Positions 33,881-43,055 of a DNA stretch of 64,000 nt are shown here, in pieces. The notes under the pieces are model-generated. The model did not search any database. It was not told the origin of the DNA and saw nothing but the letters and a program-made list of their open reading frames with translations. Position 1 is the stretch's first letter; the number at the start of each line of letters is the position of its first letter. Both the position numbers and the translations under genes were made by a program. Source of the stretch: Spirochaetaceae bacterium (lineage in GTDB: Bacteria; Spirochaetota; Spirochaetia; Treponematales; Treponemataceae); the NCBI GenBank assembly GCA_017614995.1, contig JAGAAX010000052.1:124001-188000 (forward strand). Reading direction: 5' to 3'.

Positions 33881-34960
33881 CTATTTGGAAAATCTTTTTA
33901 TCAACATCTCTTGTATGTTTTCCATTAAATAGCCAATCAATATTGATAATAGAATAACCATGCTTAATGTCATAGCCCAAATACAAATTTCTCTCTGTGT
34001 GACGACGGCTAATGTACAATTAATGATAAGCTGATGGAAGCAGTATATGCCAAAACTATGAACACCAATAAAAGAGAAGGGCTTCAATATGTTTTTTTCA
34101 AAAAAGAATCTTATAGACCAAGTAAATAAGAATAACCATGAAAAAATTAAACCCGCAATAAATGAATTGGTTAAGAAGCGTTTATCAAGATGCAGTATAA
34201 TAAAAAACATTGTGATACAAATAATTGTTATTCCAAAAATTAGTAAATATTTCCATATATATATATACTTATCATCAAGCTTTTTTATCAAATAAAATAG
34301 GGTAATTCCCATCATAATTACTGGAAGCTGATGAATAAAAACGAATGTATCAAAATACATCTGTATTAAGAGATTTTCACTTGCCATAAACTTGTTGTAG
34401 ATTACAAGTGTCAATGATGAAAGAATTACAGAACAACATAATATAAATACACTATGCTTAAGATTGTTTGCTATTTTCCATAATAATGGAGTAAGCATAT
34501 AAAAGATGGCTAAATCTGCAATATACCACTCTATTCCCATAATAGTGTTTGCCCATAGTGGATTGATTCCATTGAGAAAGAAAATGTGACTAAGCCAATT
34601 CCATAGACTTATATCTGGCATTTTAAATCTAGGAATTATAGAGTTCAGTATAATTGCAATGTAGAAAAGCGGTGCTATTCTAATAAATCTTTTTATATAA
34701 AATTTCTTCCAGTTTGTGCCGTTTTTCTCAAGAGCTGTCCATGTAAGATATGCTGAAATAATAAAAAAGAGTTGCGGACATTTAGCCCCAACTGCATTTA
34801 GCTTTGAGAGAATGTTAATTGGTGAAGGCCATATATTATTAAAATGAACTAATATTACACCAATCATGGCAAGTGCCTTGAGAATATCAAGCCACTGAAG
34901 TCTTTGGCTGTAAATCAGACTATGAGAATCTGTATGATTATTGGTATTTTCATTATTCAT
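33881..34960 (-). CDS. Acyltransferase-3 family membrane protein
   Basis: 359 residues with about ten membrane segments. It begins QRLQWLDILKALAMIGVILVHF, the classical start of the acyltransferase-3 (OafA/WecH-like) family, in which the conserved His of VHF is catalytic. These enzymes transfer O-acetyl or related groups to surface polysaccharides or other envelope molecules. The AT-rich coding region and a following unknown gene make an accessory pair. The exact acceptor cannot be predicted. Confidence 0.85.
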   Translation of the reverse strand: MNNENTNNHTDSHSLIYSQRLQWLDILKALAMIGVILVHFNNIWPSPINILSKLNAVGAKCPQLFFIISAYLTWTALEKNGTNWKKFYIKRFIRIAPLFYIAIILNSIIPRFKMPDISLWNWLSHIFFLNGINPLWANTIMGIEWYIADLAIFYMLTPLLWKIANNLKHSVFILCCSVILSSLTLVIYNKFMASENLLIQMYFDTFVFIHQLPVIMMGITLFYLIKKLDDKYIYIWKYLLIFGITIICITMFFIILHLDKRFLTNSFIAGLIFSWLFLFTWSIRFFFEKNILKPFSFIGVHSFGIYCFHQLIINCTLAVVTQREICIWAMTLSMVILLSILIGYLMENIQEMLIKRFSK

Positions 34961-35110
34961 ATTTTTGTTTCATTGATATTTCTGTATTATTCTGCTTATG
35001 CTGTCAGTTTATACTGTAAAAAAAAATTGTGCAACTATGGCGTGGGCAGCCGGGGCATATTGAGGAAAAAAATACGCTTTGTCCTGCCGTTTTAGGCTGT
35101 CTATTGATGC

Positions 35111-36838
35111 TCAAATAAGCTTTGCGGCTTCTTCCAGGGGCATAGGACGCCCCCAGTAATAGCCTTGAATATAGTCGCAGCCGGCATTTTGCAGAGTTTC
35201 AAGCTGTTCCGGCATTTCAACACCTTCAGAGATAACCTTAAAATTTAAGACGTGCCCGATAGAGATAATTGATGCAACATACTGCTTTGATGAATCGCTG
35301 GAATTCATAGCATCAATAAACGATTTGTCAATCTTAAGAGAATCAGCAGGAATTTTGTTGAGATAGCTTAAAGAAGAATATCCTGTGCCGAAATCATCAA
35401 TCGCAATTTTCATGCCCATTTTCTTAATTTCGTTTATGCGTCCAAGCGCTTTTTCTGCTGAATCAATCATAATCGATTCGGTAATTTCAATTTCAAAATG
35501 ATTTGCAGGAATTCCGCTTGTATTTATGACATTCTTTATTTCAGCAATAAAGCTGTTTTTCATAAGATGCCTTACAGAAACATTGATGCTCATAATAATG
35601 TCTTTTTCTGAAGTTTTCAGAATGTCTTTTAGAAAAGCGGCTGCTTTTTTGAAAACCTGAATATCAACAAGGTCAATCAAGTCTGCTTTTTCTGCAACCG
35701 GAATAAACTCAACCGGGCTGATAAATGAGCCGTCTGTATCTTGCAGCCTTGCAAGTGCTTCAAAGCCGCGCAGATTATGCGATGCATCATATTGCGGCTG
35801 AAGATAGCAGAGAATCATGTCATTGTTCAAAGCGGCGCGGATTTTCCGTTCTATCTCAAGATTCTGCTCTGTTTTCAAAAGGTCAGAAGAGAAGTGCAGA
35901 ATGCTGTTGCTGCTGTTCTGGCGTTTAATTTCGTGCAGAGCCGCGTCAGCGCAAGAAAACAGGGCATCAACATTGTGCGCGTCACTTGGAAATTGCGCGC
36001 AGCCGAAACATGCGCTCATGAAATAGTCACAGTCGTCAATAGTAATTGGCTTTTCAAGTTCTTCTTTATATGAATTGATTGTGTCAATAATGTCATTGGT
36101 GTCCTGAAAAGCCATAATTACAAGAGCAAATTCGTCACCGCCAAGGCGCGCCACAAAATCGCCGGTCTGTGTCTGCTTTGAATCAGCAAGAGCCTTCCAG
36201 CGTGCGGCAATTTCTATAAGCACTTTGTCGCCTATTTCGTGCCCCATTATGTCGTTTATGTTCTTAAAGTTGTTAAGGTCAATAGATACAATTGCAAAAT
36301 CTACGCCGCTTTTGATAAAGACACGCATAAACTCTTTGCAGGCAAAGCGGTTCGGCAGTCCGGTAAGACTGTCTGTTACAGCCTGATAACGGAATTTTCC
36401 CTGATATTTTTCGATTACGCTTTTGTTTACGCAGATAATGATGCAGGCGATAACCGTGAGAAGATTTGAAAAAAGCCCTGAAATGCTTGCGCTGTTATGA
36501 TTGGCAATAAACTGGAATATTAGAATTGGAAACTGAAGTAAAAGAATTGCCAGGGCGGTTATCAAGCCGGTTTTTCTAAAAAATACAACCAGAAAAATAA
36601 TGCAGATATTCGCAAGTGAAGAAAAAACGCCTGCAAAAGTTGAAACCGGAACGGTGCTTCCGAATAAGGTTATGACATTATGGCTTCTTGCTGCTTTTGT
36701 TAGAAAAAACGAAACAAGAATGTAGAACAGAATAATGGCTGTAAATATCCATTTTGGAGTTTCCCGGTTGAAATAAAGATTGGTCAATGATTTGTCCAGG
36801 TTTTTACTGAAGCTGGGAAAAAACTTGAATTTTTTCAT
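35111..36838 (-). CDS. Membrane-bound GGDEF-EAL protein (cyclic di-GMP)
   Basis: 575 residues. N-terminal about four or five membrane segments (FTAIILFYILVSFFLTKAA onward), then GGDEF (GARLGGDEFALV; intact, about residues 233-237), then EAL (GFEALARLQ; E at about 359) with DDFGTGYSSL and SLKIDKSFI. Both catalytic sites look intact, so it may make and/or break cyclic di-GMP. I prefer the ATG at 36838, with AAGGAGGG upstream and an 8-nt spacer; an alternative GTG 9 bp earlier would overlap that site. No partner sits close by. Confidence 0.93.
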   Translation of the reverse strand: MKKFKFFPSFSKNLDKSLTNLYFNRETPKWIFTAIILFYILVSFFLTKAARSHNVITLFGSTVPVSTFAGVFSSLANICIIFLVVFFRKTGLITALAILLLQFPILIFQFIANHNSASISGLFSNLLTVIACIIICVNKSVIEKYQGKFRYQAVTDSLTGLPNRFACKEFMRVFIKSGVDFAIVSIDLNNFKNINDIMGHEIGDKVLIEIAARWKALADSKQTQTGDFVARLGGDEFALVIMAFQDTNDIIDTINSYKEELEKPITIDDCDYFMSACFGCAQFPSDAHNVDALFSCADAALHEIKRQNSSNSILHFSSDLLKTEQNLEIERKIRAALNNDMILCYLQPQYDASHNLRGFEALARLQDTDGSFISPVEFIPVAEKADLIDLVDIQVFKKAAAFLKDILKTSEKDIIMSINVSVRHLMKNSFIAEIKNVINTSGIPANHFEIEITESIMIDSAEKALGRINEIKKMGMKIAIDDFGTGYSSLSYLNKIPADSLKIDKSFIDAMNSSDSSKQYVASIISIGHVLNFKVISEGVEMPEQLETLQNAGCDYIQGYYWGRPMPLEEAAKLI

Positions 36839-37213
36839 GTTCCACACCCTCCTTGTTAAACCGAAGAAAAGCCTTGCCGTTCAACGGTAACACATTTTCT
36901 AGTATAACACATAAAAGTTTTATTGTGTCAAAAATCTCTAATTTTATTGAAAATATTCTGTTTTTTTCCTCAAAAGATTGTCATTATCGGGCGTGACCCG
37001 ATAATCTTTTCCAATTATTATGGCTTCGACTACGCTCAGCCACCGGATTGATTTTTCTAAAAAAATGACAAAAATTCTATAAAAAAATGCATTTTTGTGC
37101 GTTAACGCACTAAATTTTAGTGCGTTTACCCCACCATCAGCTTTAAAAAATGTGATAGCTTTAATTCGTGCAGCGTGCTGCACAGTACGGCTTATGTTGA
37201 TGAAGGAAATAGA
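36839..37213. other. Intergenic region with partial family C repeat and operator-like palindromes
   Basis: A partial family C repeat (TTGTCATTATCGGGC...GACCCGATAATC) lies at about 36978-37010. Further on, 37097-37126 holds overlapping palindromes next to the gene at 37214. The rest is AT-rich with no gene seen. Confidence 0.7.
37097..37126. promoter_or_regulatory. Operator-like overlapping palindromes (three GTGCGTT half-sites)
   Basis: GTGCGTTAACGCAC at 37097-37110 is a perfect 14-bp palindrome. AACGCACTAAA at 37104-37114 and TTTAGTGCGTT at 37116-37126 form 11-bp arms around one central T. The two overlap, giving three half-sites just upstream of the gene at 37214. The regulator is not known. 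Confidence 0.5.
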
Positions 37214-37648
37214 ATGAGCATTACAGAGTGTTTTACAAATGAATTGCCCAAATGCAAAAGGCAGCTCACTATAAGAAAGAACATGCCTTCTTATGATTAT
37301 CTGGACAGCGTAAAAACCTATTATATAGAAATTTGTGAGGATGAAGATTGTGACGGCACTGAAAATTATATGTGGTCGCTTGTGAACCCTCATTCAAACG
37401 GCTTTTGCCCGGTGCATGAAAAGCCTGTTTCAATGAACAACCCGAAAGTGACCCTCGCTCCGAGCTTTAACACAAGAGCCTGCTCTGTCACTGTAGATCC
37501 GGGCAGCCTTTTCCGCACAGCAAGCTCTATTACAGTTTATGTGTGGAATGCATGTGATCCGGCTGAAATGTATGATTTTGAGGGTGGTGCTGAAGAGCGC
37601 CAAACTTCAAAAATCAGTGTTTCTGAAATTTATGTGTTCAAAAAATGA
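37214..37648 (+). CDS. Unknown protein with cysteine-rich N-terminal half
   Basis: 144 residues from the ATG at 37214, with AAGGAA 6 nt before it; a longer frame from 37175 is less likely. The cysteines are concentrated in CTNELPKCKRQ, CEDEDCDG and FCPVH. The last could suggest metal binding. No signal peptide and no recognised family. It lies downstream of the palindromes at 37097 and may be regulated by them. Confidence 0.55.
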   Translation: MSITECFTNELPKCKRQLTIRKNMPSYDYLDSVKTYYIEICEDEDCDGTENYMWSLVNPHSNGFCPVHEKPVSMNNPKVTLAPSFNTRACSVTVDPGSLFRTASSITVYVWNACDPAEMYDFEGGAEERQTSKISVSEIYVFKK

Positions 37649-37781
37649 GTTGACTTTTTTGCTTAAAAAATGTCATTGCTTCGCATTCGGCTTGCAATGA
37701 CGGCGGCCTGTTTGTAACAGCTCTGTTGCAAGTTTTGATATTTGTGATAATATCTTAGACAAGGTAATAAAGGATTTGATT

Positions 37782-38405
37782 ATGAATTTTGAAAAGAACA
37801 AATTACTCCGGCTTTGCATTGTTTTTATAGCCGCAGAAGCAATAAATTATATCTGCGCGTTTTTATTCTGCAAGTTCGGGCATATTCCGCTGTTTTTAGA
37901 CACAATCGGCACTGTTGCTGCGGTATTCTATGCAGGTTTTTGCCCGGGCGTTATTGTAGCCGCGCTCTATAATGTTATTTGGGTATTGCTGGCAGTTGTC
38001 TTTTCAAAAGCGCCGTTCTATCCATGGGATATGATTTATGCGCTGTGCGGTATTGCAATAGCTGTTACAACATGGCTTTTTGCCCGCAAAAAGGAAAACT
38101 TTCAGATGGGCAGACTGATTACTGTGCTTTATCTTGTGCTGATTGCGCTTGTGTCCGCGTTTGCTTCAAGCCTTATAGGCGGCTTAATTGAAACGGTAAA
38201 CCGCATACATTTGGGAAGCCCTGTGTATGAGTCCAGTGTGCTTGATAATTTTTTGAAGGCTTTTCTCGGCGAGAATTTTGGAACTTTGGTTTCATGCGTT
38301 GCCGTCCGCATTCCAATTACAGTGCTTGACAGGCTGATCTGCACTTTTGCAGGTTTCGGGCTGTACAGGCTGCTGCCGTCTGTAAAAGAGGAATATGATG
38401 CCTGA
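37782..38405 (+). CDS. Integral membrane protein, ECF-S-like, first gene of a two-component operon
   Basis: 207 residues from the ATG at 37782, with AAGGA 7 nt upstream. About five or six membrane segments (LCIVFIAAEAINYICAF, LDTIGTVAAVFYAGFCPGVIVAALYNVIW, LITVLYLVLIALVSAFASSL and others). The arrangement resembles the S-component of ECF transporters or a related sensor module, but no ECF ATPase is nearby. The histidine kinase gene overlaps its end by 11 bp, so I infer it is the sensing partner. Confidence 0.65.
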   Translation: MNFEKNKLLRLCIVFIAAEAINYICAFLFCKFGHIPLFLDTIGTVAAVFYAGFCPGVIVAALYNVIWVLLAVVFSKAPFYPWDMIYALCGIAIAVTTWLFARKKENFQMGRLITVLYLVLIALVSAFASSLIGGLIETVNRIHLGSPVYESSVLDNFLKAFLGENFGTLVSCVAVRIPITVLDRLICTFAGFGLYRLLPSVKEEYDA

Positions 38406-39219
38406 CATGACAGTGCTGCCAGCATATATTGACTCACCTGAAGAAATGCTGAATCTGCTTCACACATTTATTTCTTTTTTCTTTTTGCTTGGCATTTTCA
38501 GTTTTATTGTTCTCATTGCAGTAATTGTCACTCTTATTTTGCTTTTAAAATCTAAGGCACGCGAAAAAGAAACTGGAAAATATATCTACCATGTTATTCA
38601 GGCTCAGGAAGAAGAACGCGCGCGCATTTCATCAGAACTGCATGACACAGTGGCTCAAGATTTGCGCGCAGCTCTTTCTACAACAAAAGACGAAAATACA
38701 GCCGGAATAATCCGGAGCTGCATAAGCTCTATACGCTCGTTGTGCTATAATCTTGCGCCGCCTGATATAGATGTGCAGAATCTGTCTTCTGCAATACAAG
38801 ATTTGTGCATCAGTTTCCGCGACGAATCTAACCTTGATGTTTCTCTTGCTATAAGAAGCGAGGCTGTAGACATTCTGAATTCGCCGGTGCTGCCTAATGC
38901 ACAAAAACTCAACATTTACCGCATAGTTCAGGAATCATTGTTTAATGTGCAGAAGCACGCGCACGCAGAAGAAGTTTCTGTTATTATCAGGCGCGAAGTC
39001 CGGCAGGAAACGCAGGGGCTTTATATCTGCATTGTAGATAATGGTCATGGTTTTGACGCAGGGCATGTTGCCGCACCGAATAAAGCCGGAAACTTCGGCA
39101 TTAAGGGCATGAAGCAGAGAGCCACGCTTCTCAACGGAACACTTACAGTTCAGTCGGACATAGATTTTGGTTCAACTGTAACGCTCTTTGTTCCGCTCAG
39201 CACATTCAGCCAGGCATAA
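38395..39219 (+). CDS. Sensor histidine kinase, NarX/DegS class
   Basis: 274 residues. One membrane segment (FFFLLGIFSFIVLIAVIVTLILLL, about residues 25-48). The HisKA_3 box is QEEERARISSELHDTVAQDLR with the phosphorylated His of LHDT. The ATPase domain has ESLFNVQKHAHAEEV, DNGHGFD and NFGIKGMKQRATLL. It has no sizeable extracellular domain, so the upstream membrane protein probably supplies sensing. The response regulator gene starts 15 bp later. Confidence 0.92.
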   Translation: MMPDMTVLPAYIDSPEEMLNLLHTFISFFFLLGIFSFIVLIAVIVTLILLLKSKAREKETGKYIYHVIQAQEEERARISSELHDTVAQDLRAALSTTKDENTAGIIRSCISSIRSLCYNLAPPDIDVQNLSSAIQDLCISFRDESNLDVSLAIRSEAVDILNSPVLPNAQKLNIYRIVQESLFNVQKHAHAEEVSVIIRREVRQETQGLYICIVDNGHGFDAGHVAAPNKAGNFGIKGMKQRATLLNGTLTVQSDIDFGSTVTLFVPLSTFSQA

Positions 39220-39234
39220 AAGGAACAAATTATT

Positions 39235-39861
39235 ATGGCAAAGTCATTTTTTCTTGTTGAGGATCATTCGTTGATGAGGCAGGGTATTGTAACTTATCTT
39301 GCAAAGAACAGCGAATTTACTTGTGCTGGCGTTGCAGCTTCACCGCAGGAATTTCTTATAGCAATGTCTGAGGGCGGGGCATCTTGTCAGCCCGATGTTC
39401 TTATAACGGATCTAAATCTTGAAGGCAGCATGAACGACGGAATTCAGCTTATTCAGACATGCCGCAGAAAGTTTCCTGCTCTAAAAATTGTTGTATACTC
39501 TATGTATGCTGCCGCCAGCGTGGTCAGCACCGCAATGAATTCTGGCGCAGATGCATATATTTCAAAGCTCAGCAATGAAGAAGAACTTGTTATTGCGTTA
39601 AAGCGTGTTGTTGCTGGTCAGACCTACATTGATTCGGCAATTTCTTCTCAGATGGTAGATTATGAGCGCAAGCTGTCAATCTTTACGCGCAGAGAACTTG
39701 AAATATTGAATTTTATCCTTATGGGAAATTCAAATTCTGTTATTTCTGAAACACTTGATGTCAGCAAACGCTCTGTAGAGAACTATATAAGCCGCATCTA
39801 CGACAAAACGGGCTTCTCTTCAAAAGATGAGCTGATAGCCCATTTTGGCCGCATAGACTGA
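39235..39861 (+). CDS. Response regulator, NarL/LuxR type
   Basis: 208 residues. Receiver domain: VEDHSL (acidic pair), phospho-Asp in DVLITDLNL, VYSMYA and SKLS (Lys). A C-terminal LuxR helix-turn-helix follows: FTRRELEILNFILMGNSNSVISETLDVSKRSVENYISRIYDKTG. It is the output of the operon with the kinase at 38395. A repeated short element (TCGTTGCGAGGAGCAGCGCG...) follows its stop at about 39877. Confidence 0.95.
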   Translation: MAKSFFLVEDHSLMRQGIVTYLAKNSEFTCAGVAASPQEFLIAMSEGGASCQPDVLITDLNLEGSMNDGIQLIQTCRRKFPALKIVVYSMYAAASVVSTAMNSGADAYISKLSNEEELVIALKRVVAGQTYIDSAISSQMVDYERKLSIFTRRELEILNFILMGNSNSVISETLDVSKRSVENYISRIYDKTGFSSKDELIAHFGRID

Positions 39862-39937
39862 TGCGGCTGGTAAATACTCGTCGTTGCGAGGAGCAGCGCG
39901 ACGAAGCAATCTGGGTTTGCGGCTTGTAAAGCGGCTT

Positions 39938-40678
39938 TTAACCGAAAATTGTACAATAATATTGCGTTATGCTTTTTACTTTGCCGTTGCTCCAATATTC
40001 GTATTCATAGAAATCTTCGTATTCTGCCTCTGAAGTAGTTTCAATGCGGTAAAGCAGTCTGCCGTCTTTAGTATAAGCATACTCAACCGTAGTTCCGTCA
40101 GAATAGCGCTCGCCTATAAGATTGCCGGCAGCATCATAAGTATAGTCTACAGCAGCTCCAGTATCAGGTTCCATGTGGATTTTGCGGTTCTGCTCATCGT
40201 AGAAATACCATTGTATTGCTATTATTGCATCACCTTCAATGTCGTGCTCTTCATATTTGGTTAAATTTCCGTTTTCGTCATAGAAATAATGATTTTCACG
40301 AAAGTTGTTGTTTTTTTCAACCAAAAGCCTGCCTTTTTCATCATAAGAAAACCATTTTTCATAGCCTTCGCTGTCTTTTGTATGAATCAGATTTCCTTTT
40401 TTGTCATATTCATAGCTTATTTCAAAATCATAGGAATTTTCTAAAAGAATTAGTCTGCCTTTTTTGTCGTATTTATAGGTTTCTTCTGGGCCTCTTGCGG
40501 TATCTGCGCTTATAATTCTTCCGTTTTTATCGTATTTTTCTATTCTCTGTACCTCTACATCTCTTGTAAGCGTGCCTTTTCCCGGAATGTCAAAGCTCAT
40601 TTCGTAGGCTGAAAGGAATAATGCTGCGCTTATCCAAAGAAAAGCAAAAGCTGCTGTTTTTTTCTGAAAATTAATCAT
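39938..40678 (-). CDS. Small secreted YD-repeat (RHS-like) protein
   Basis: 246 residues with a signal peptide (KKTAAFAFLWISAALFLSA). About eight YD repeats follow: units such as YDKNGRIISAD, YDKKGRLILLE, YDEKGRLLVEK, YDAAGNLIGER, each about 20-25 residues. YD repeats form the shells of RHS and tripartite toxins, but this protein has no toxin C-terminal domain and is far smaller. It may be a surface or envelope protein. AAGGAG lies about 11 nt before the ATG. Confidence 0.8.
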   Translation of the reverse strand: MINFQKKTAAFAFLWISAALFLSAYEMSFDIPGKGTLTRDVEVQRIEKYDKNGRIISADTARGPEETYKYDKKGRLILLENSYDFEISYEYDKKGNLIHTKDSEGYEKWFSYDEKGRLLVEKNNNFRENHYFYDENGNLTKYEEHDIEGDAIIAIQWYFYDEQNRKIHMEPDTGAAVDYTYDAAGNLIGERYSDGTTVEYAYTKDGRLLYRIETTSEAEYEDFYEYEYWSNGKVKSITQYYCTIFG

Positions 40679-40713
40679 AAGTCTAAAACTCCTTAGTTTA
40701 TGTATTTATGCGG

Positions 40714-41610
40714 TTATCCGCGGATATTATCAAAAAGCGGCAGTAAAAGCATTATCAAAGCAACAAGTCCGAGTATAAATGCAGGAATCATGAACAAAAT
40801 CCACAAGCCGAGACTGACATAGCTTTGTATGTAGCTTTCTTGCAGCTTTGATTGCTGCGTATGGCTTAAGTATTTGACAAGGGCTTTTTTACCGCCTCTT
40901 ACGGCTATTACGTTGTTGCCTTCAAAAACGTTCAGGCTTGCTTTGCCGCCGCCAATGCGCGCCGCAAAAGTTGCTGTGTCGCCTTTCCGCATAAACAGAA
41001 ATTTGTAGCGCGAATTCATCTGCTGTGTACTCTTAAGCACATTCTTTTTTAATTTTTCGCCCAGTTTTTTGGTGTCAATCTTGTACACGCCGTCCGGGTA
41101 ATAGCGCGCCATAAAGAAATTTTCCTGTTTATCCGGGTTTATATCGCTTTTTTTGAGCATTGACTCATCGACAAGAGAAAATTCAAAGCGCGCGCCTTCT
41201 GGCATTTCAAGCTCTGTACCGTCTGCAAATTGAAGGCTGCCTGCATGGCTTTCGTAAGATTCGCTCTGCCAGACGGCGTTTCTGTAGCGGTTGCTGTAGG
41301 CATAGTTTACCGTATAAGTTTCTTTGGCTGTTCCGATGTAAAGATATTCGCCGTTAAGAATGTTCATCGCTGTGTCGCGGACAGTTTGACCTCTGTTGAA
41401 CGCATAATTCTCAACAAGATAGTTTTTCGGCTCGCCCTGCAAGGCTGCGGTAATTTCTCCGGCTGTTCTAAGCACAGGCAGCGTGCTCAATATCTTGCGC
41501 CATTCTTTTCCGGCTGAAAAAAATGCGCTTATCTTGCTGAACCCGACCGCAAGCACACAGCCAGAACATAAAAGTAAAAGTATTAAAAGTATTAAGCTGG
41601 ACACTTTCAT
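40714..41610 (-). CDS. Envelope protein with N- and C-terminal membrane segments
   Basis: 298 residues from the preferred ATG at 41610, with GGGAGA upstream. One N-terminal segment (SSLILLILLLLCSGCVLAVGF) and one or two C-terminal ones (LGLWILFMIPAFILGLVALIMLLLPLF) flank a soluble middle of about 230 residues. The arrangement suggests the middle is outside the cytoplasm. I do not recognise a family. It converges with no partner and is followed at its 3' end by the YD-repeat gene. Confidence 0.6.
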   Translation of the reverse strand: MKVSSLILLILLLLCSGCVLAVGFSKISAFFSAGKEWRKILSTLPVLRTAGEITAALQGEPKNYLVENYAFNRGQTVRDTAMNILNGEYLYIGTAKETYTVNYAYSNRYRNAVWQSESYESHAGSLQFADGTELEMPEGARFEFSLVDESMLKKSDINPDKQENFFMARYYPDGVYKIDTKKLGEKLKKNVLKSTQQMNSRYKFLFMRKGDTATFAARIGGGKASLNVFEGNNVIAVRGGKKALVKYLSHTQQSKLQESYIQSYVSLGLWILFMIPAFILGLVALIMLLLPLFDNIRG

Positions 41611-41715
41611 GTTTTCTCCCATGTAAAAACTATAAATGAGATTCTGCATTTCCGCAACTTATACAAGCGGGGCTGCACTTGCAAGTTTGTGCGATGCGCA
41701 ATAAAATGCTTCATC

Positions 41716-42501
41716 ATGCTTGCAAATTACCATACACACACACCGCGCTGCAATCATGCACAGGGAAGTGAGCGCGAATATATTGAAAGGGCAATTGAAT
41801 GCGGCTTTAAAGTGCTTGGGTTTTCTGACCATACGCCGCAGCCTTATCCAAAAGATTATGTTTCTACAATCCGCATGGGAATGGACGAAATTGAAGATTA
41901 TACCGGCACGCTTGCCGCCCTCCGCGAAGAATACAAAGACAAAATAAAGATTCTAATCGGCTACGAAGTTGAATATACGCACAAGTATTTTGACAGGCTT
42001 ATAACTGAGCTTAAGAAATTTCCGCTTGACTATATAATTCAGGGGCAGCATTTTGCGCCGGACGAGGTGAGCGGAGCTTATATGGGCTTTAAAAGTGACG
42101 ACGAAGACCGCCTTAAAGCTTATGTAGATTTGACAATTGAAGGAATGAAGACCGGCTTGTTTTCATATCTTGCGCACCCTGATTTGATAAACTTTACCGG
42201 CGATGATGAAACTTATCAAAAGCACATGCGCCGCATTGTAGAGGCGTCGCTTGAGTGCGGTCTGCCTCTTGAAGTGAATATGCTCGGCTTTGTAGGCGGC
42301 CGCAATTATCCCTGCGACCGCTTTTTCAAGATGGCGTCTGAAATGGGTGCGCAGTTTGTAATCGGCTGTGATGCACATGCGCCTGAAGCTATAATGCAGC
42401 CGCAAGATGCCGCCGGTTTTACGGCTTTTCTTGAGCGCAACGGCATTTCAACCGGCGACAATCTGATTGAGCTGCGCGATATTGTAAAACTAACAGAATA
42501 A
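41716..42501 (+). CDS. PHP-family histidinol-phosphatase-like protein
   Basis: 261 residues from the ATG at 41716. The PHP metal-site residues are in order: NYHTHTPRCNHA (first), GFSDHTPQ, GYEVEYT, GQHF, AHPDLINF, and GCDAHAPE (last). The family member HisK (HisJ-type) removes phosphate from histidinol phosphate; with no other his gene nearby, a different phosphate substrate is also possible. No clear ribosome site. Confidence 0.85.
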   Translation: MLANYHTHTPRCNHAQGSEREYIERAIECGFKVLGFSDHTPQPYPKDYVSTIRMGMDEIEDYTGTLAALREEYKDKIKILIGYEVEYTHKYFDRLITELKKFPLDYIIQGQHFAPDEVSGAYMGFKSDDEDRLKAYVDLTIEGMKTGLFSYLAHPDLINFTGDDETYQKHMRRIVEASLECGLPLEVNMLGFVGGRNYPCDRFFKMASEMGAQFVIGCDAHAPEAIMQPQDAAGFTAFLERNGISTGDNLIELRDIVKLTE

Positions 42502-42510
42502 GCGGCACTC

Positions 42511-42581
42511 AAAGTGTCATTATCGGGCTAGACCCGATAATCTTGGGCGAGATTGCCGTGTCAAGCACGGCAATGACATTT
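42511..42581. repeat. Three-stem palindromic repeat, family C, copy 2
   Basis: GTGTCATTATCGGGC-taga-CCCGATAATC and TGCCGTG-tcaag-CACGGCAATGACATTT match the copy at 20560-20630, with differences mainly in the loops and linker. It sits between the convergent ends of the PHP and DUF3021-like genes. Confidence 0.9.
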
Positions 42582-42602
42582 GCTTCCAACTACTTATGAG
42601 CT

Positions 42603-43037
42603 TTAGCGCGCCGGGCTGTTGCGGTCGTGCAGCTTTTTGTTCATTTTATCTGCCGCACCGGAATCAAGCTTGTAAAAGATGAGCATTACAATCAGATAGA
42701 CCACAATGATTACGCCTTCAAATGCAATGAACGAAAGCTTGTCTTGAAAGCAGAACCATGAGAGAAAATAGCCTGTAACAAGCGTGACCGTATTAATCAC
42801 AAGAAAATATGCAATCTGCATTGCAAGCATCTGTGCCTTTGAAAAGTTCTTGTCTCCCAGCAGCGGAATATAGCAGACAGCTGAAACAAGCCCAATCATT
42901 AGAATAAAGATGATGTCATACAGCTTGAACGTTGCAGAAAGCCCCACAAAACAGGCTAAATATATGGAAGTAAAAACAAAAATTGCAGATACAACTCTTG
43001 TAAAAATCGAAATCAAAATATTTATCTCGTCTTTCAT
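42603..43037 (-). CDS. DUF3021-like four-span membrane protein
   Basis: 144 residues with four membrane segments (FTRVVSAIFVFTSIYLACFVGL, IIFILMIGLVSAVCYIPLL, AYFLVINTVTLVTGYFLSWFCF, FEGVIIVVYLIVMLIFY). Its size, topology and position directly after a LytTR gene fit the DUF3021 partners of LytTR regulatory systems, where the membrane protein holds the regulator inactive. It starts 18 bp after the LytTR stop. Confidence 0.75.
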   Translation of the reverse strand: MKDEINILISIFTRVVSAIFVFTSIYLACFVGLSATFKLYDIIFILMIGLVSAVCYIPLLGDKNFSKAQMLAMQIAYFLVINTVTLVTGYFLSWFCFQDKLSFIAFEGVIIVVYLIVMLIFYKLDSGAADKMNKKLHDRNSPAR

Positions 43038-43055
43038 AAAATCCCCGGTGTCAAT

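Noticed and set aside
36944-37393. Minus-strand frame of 149 codons across 36944-37393
   Set aside because: It overlaps the better supported gene at 37214 on the other strand and includes the family C repeat; no ribosome site.
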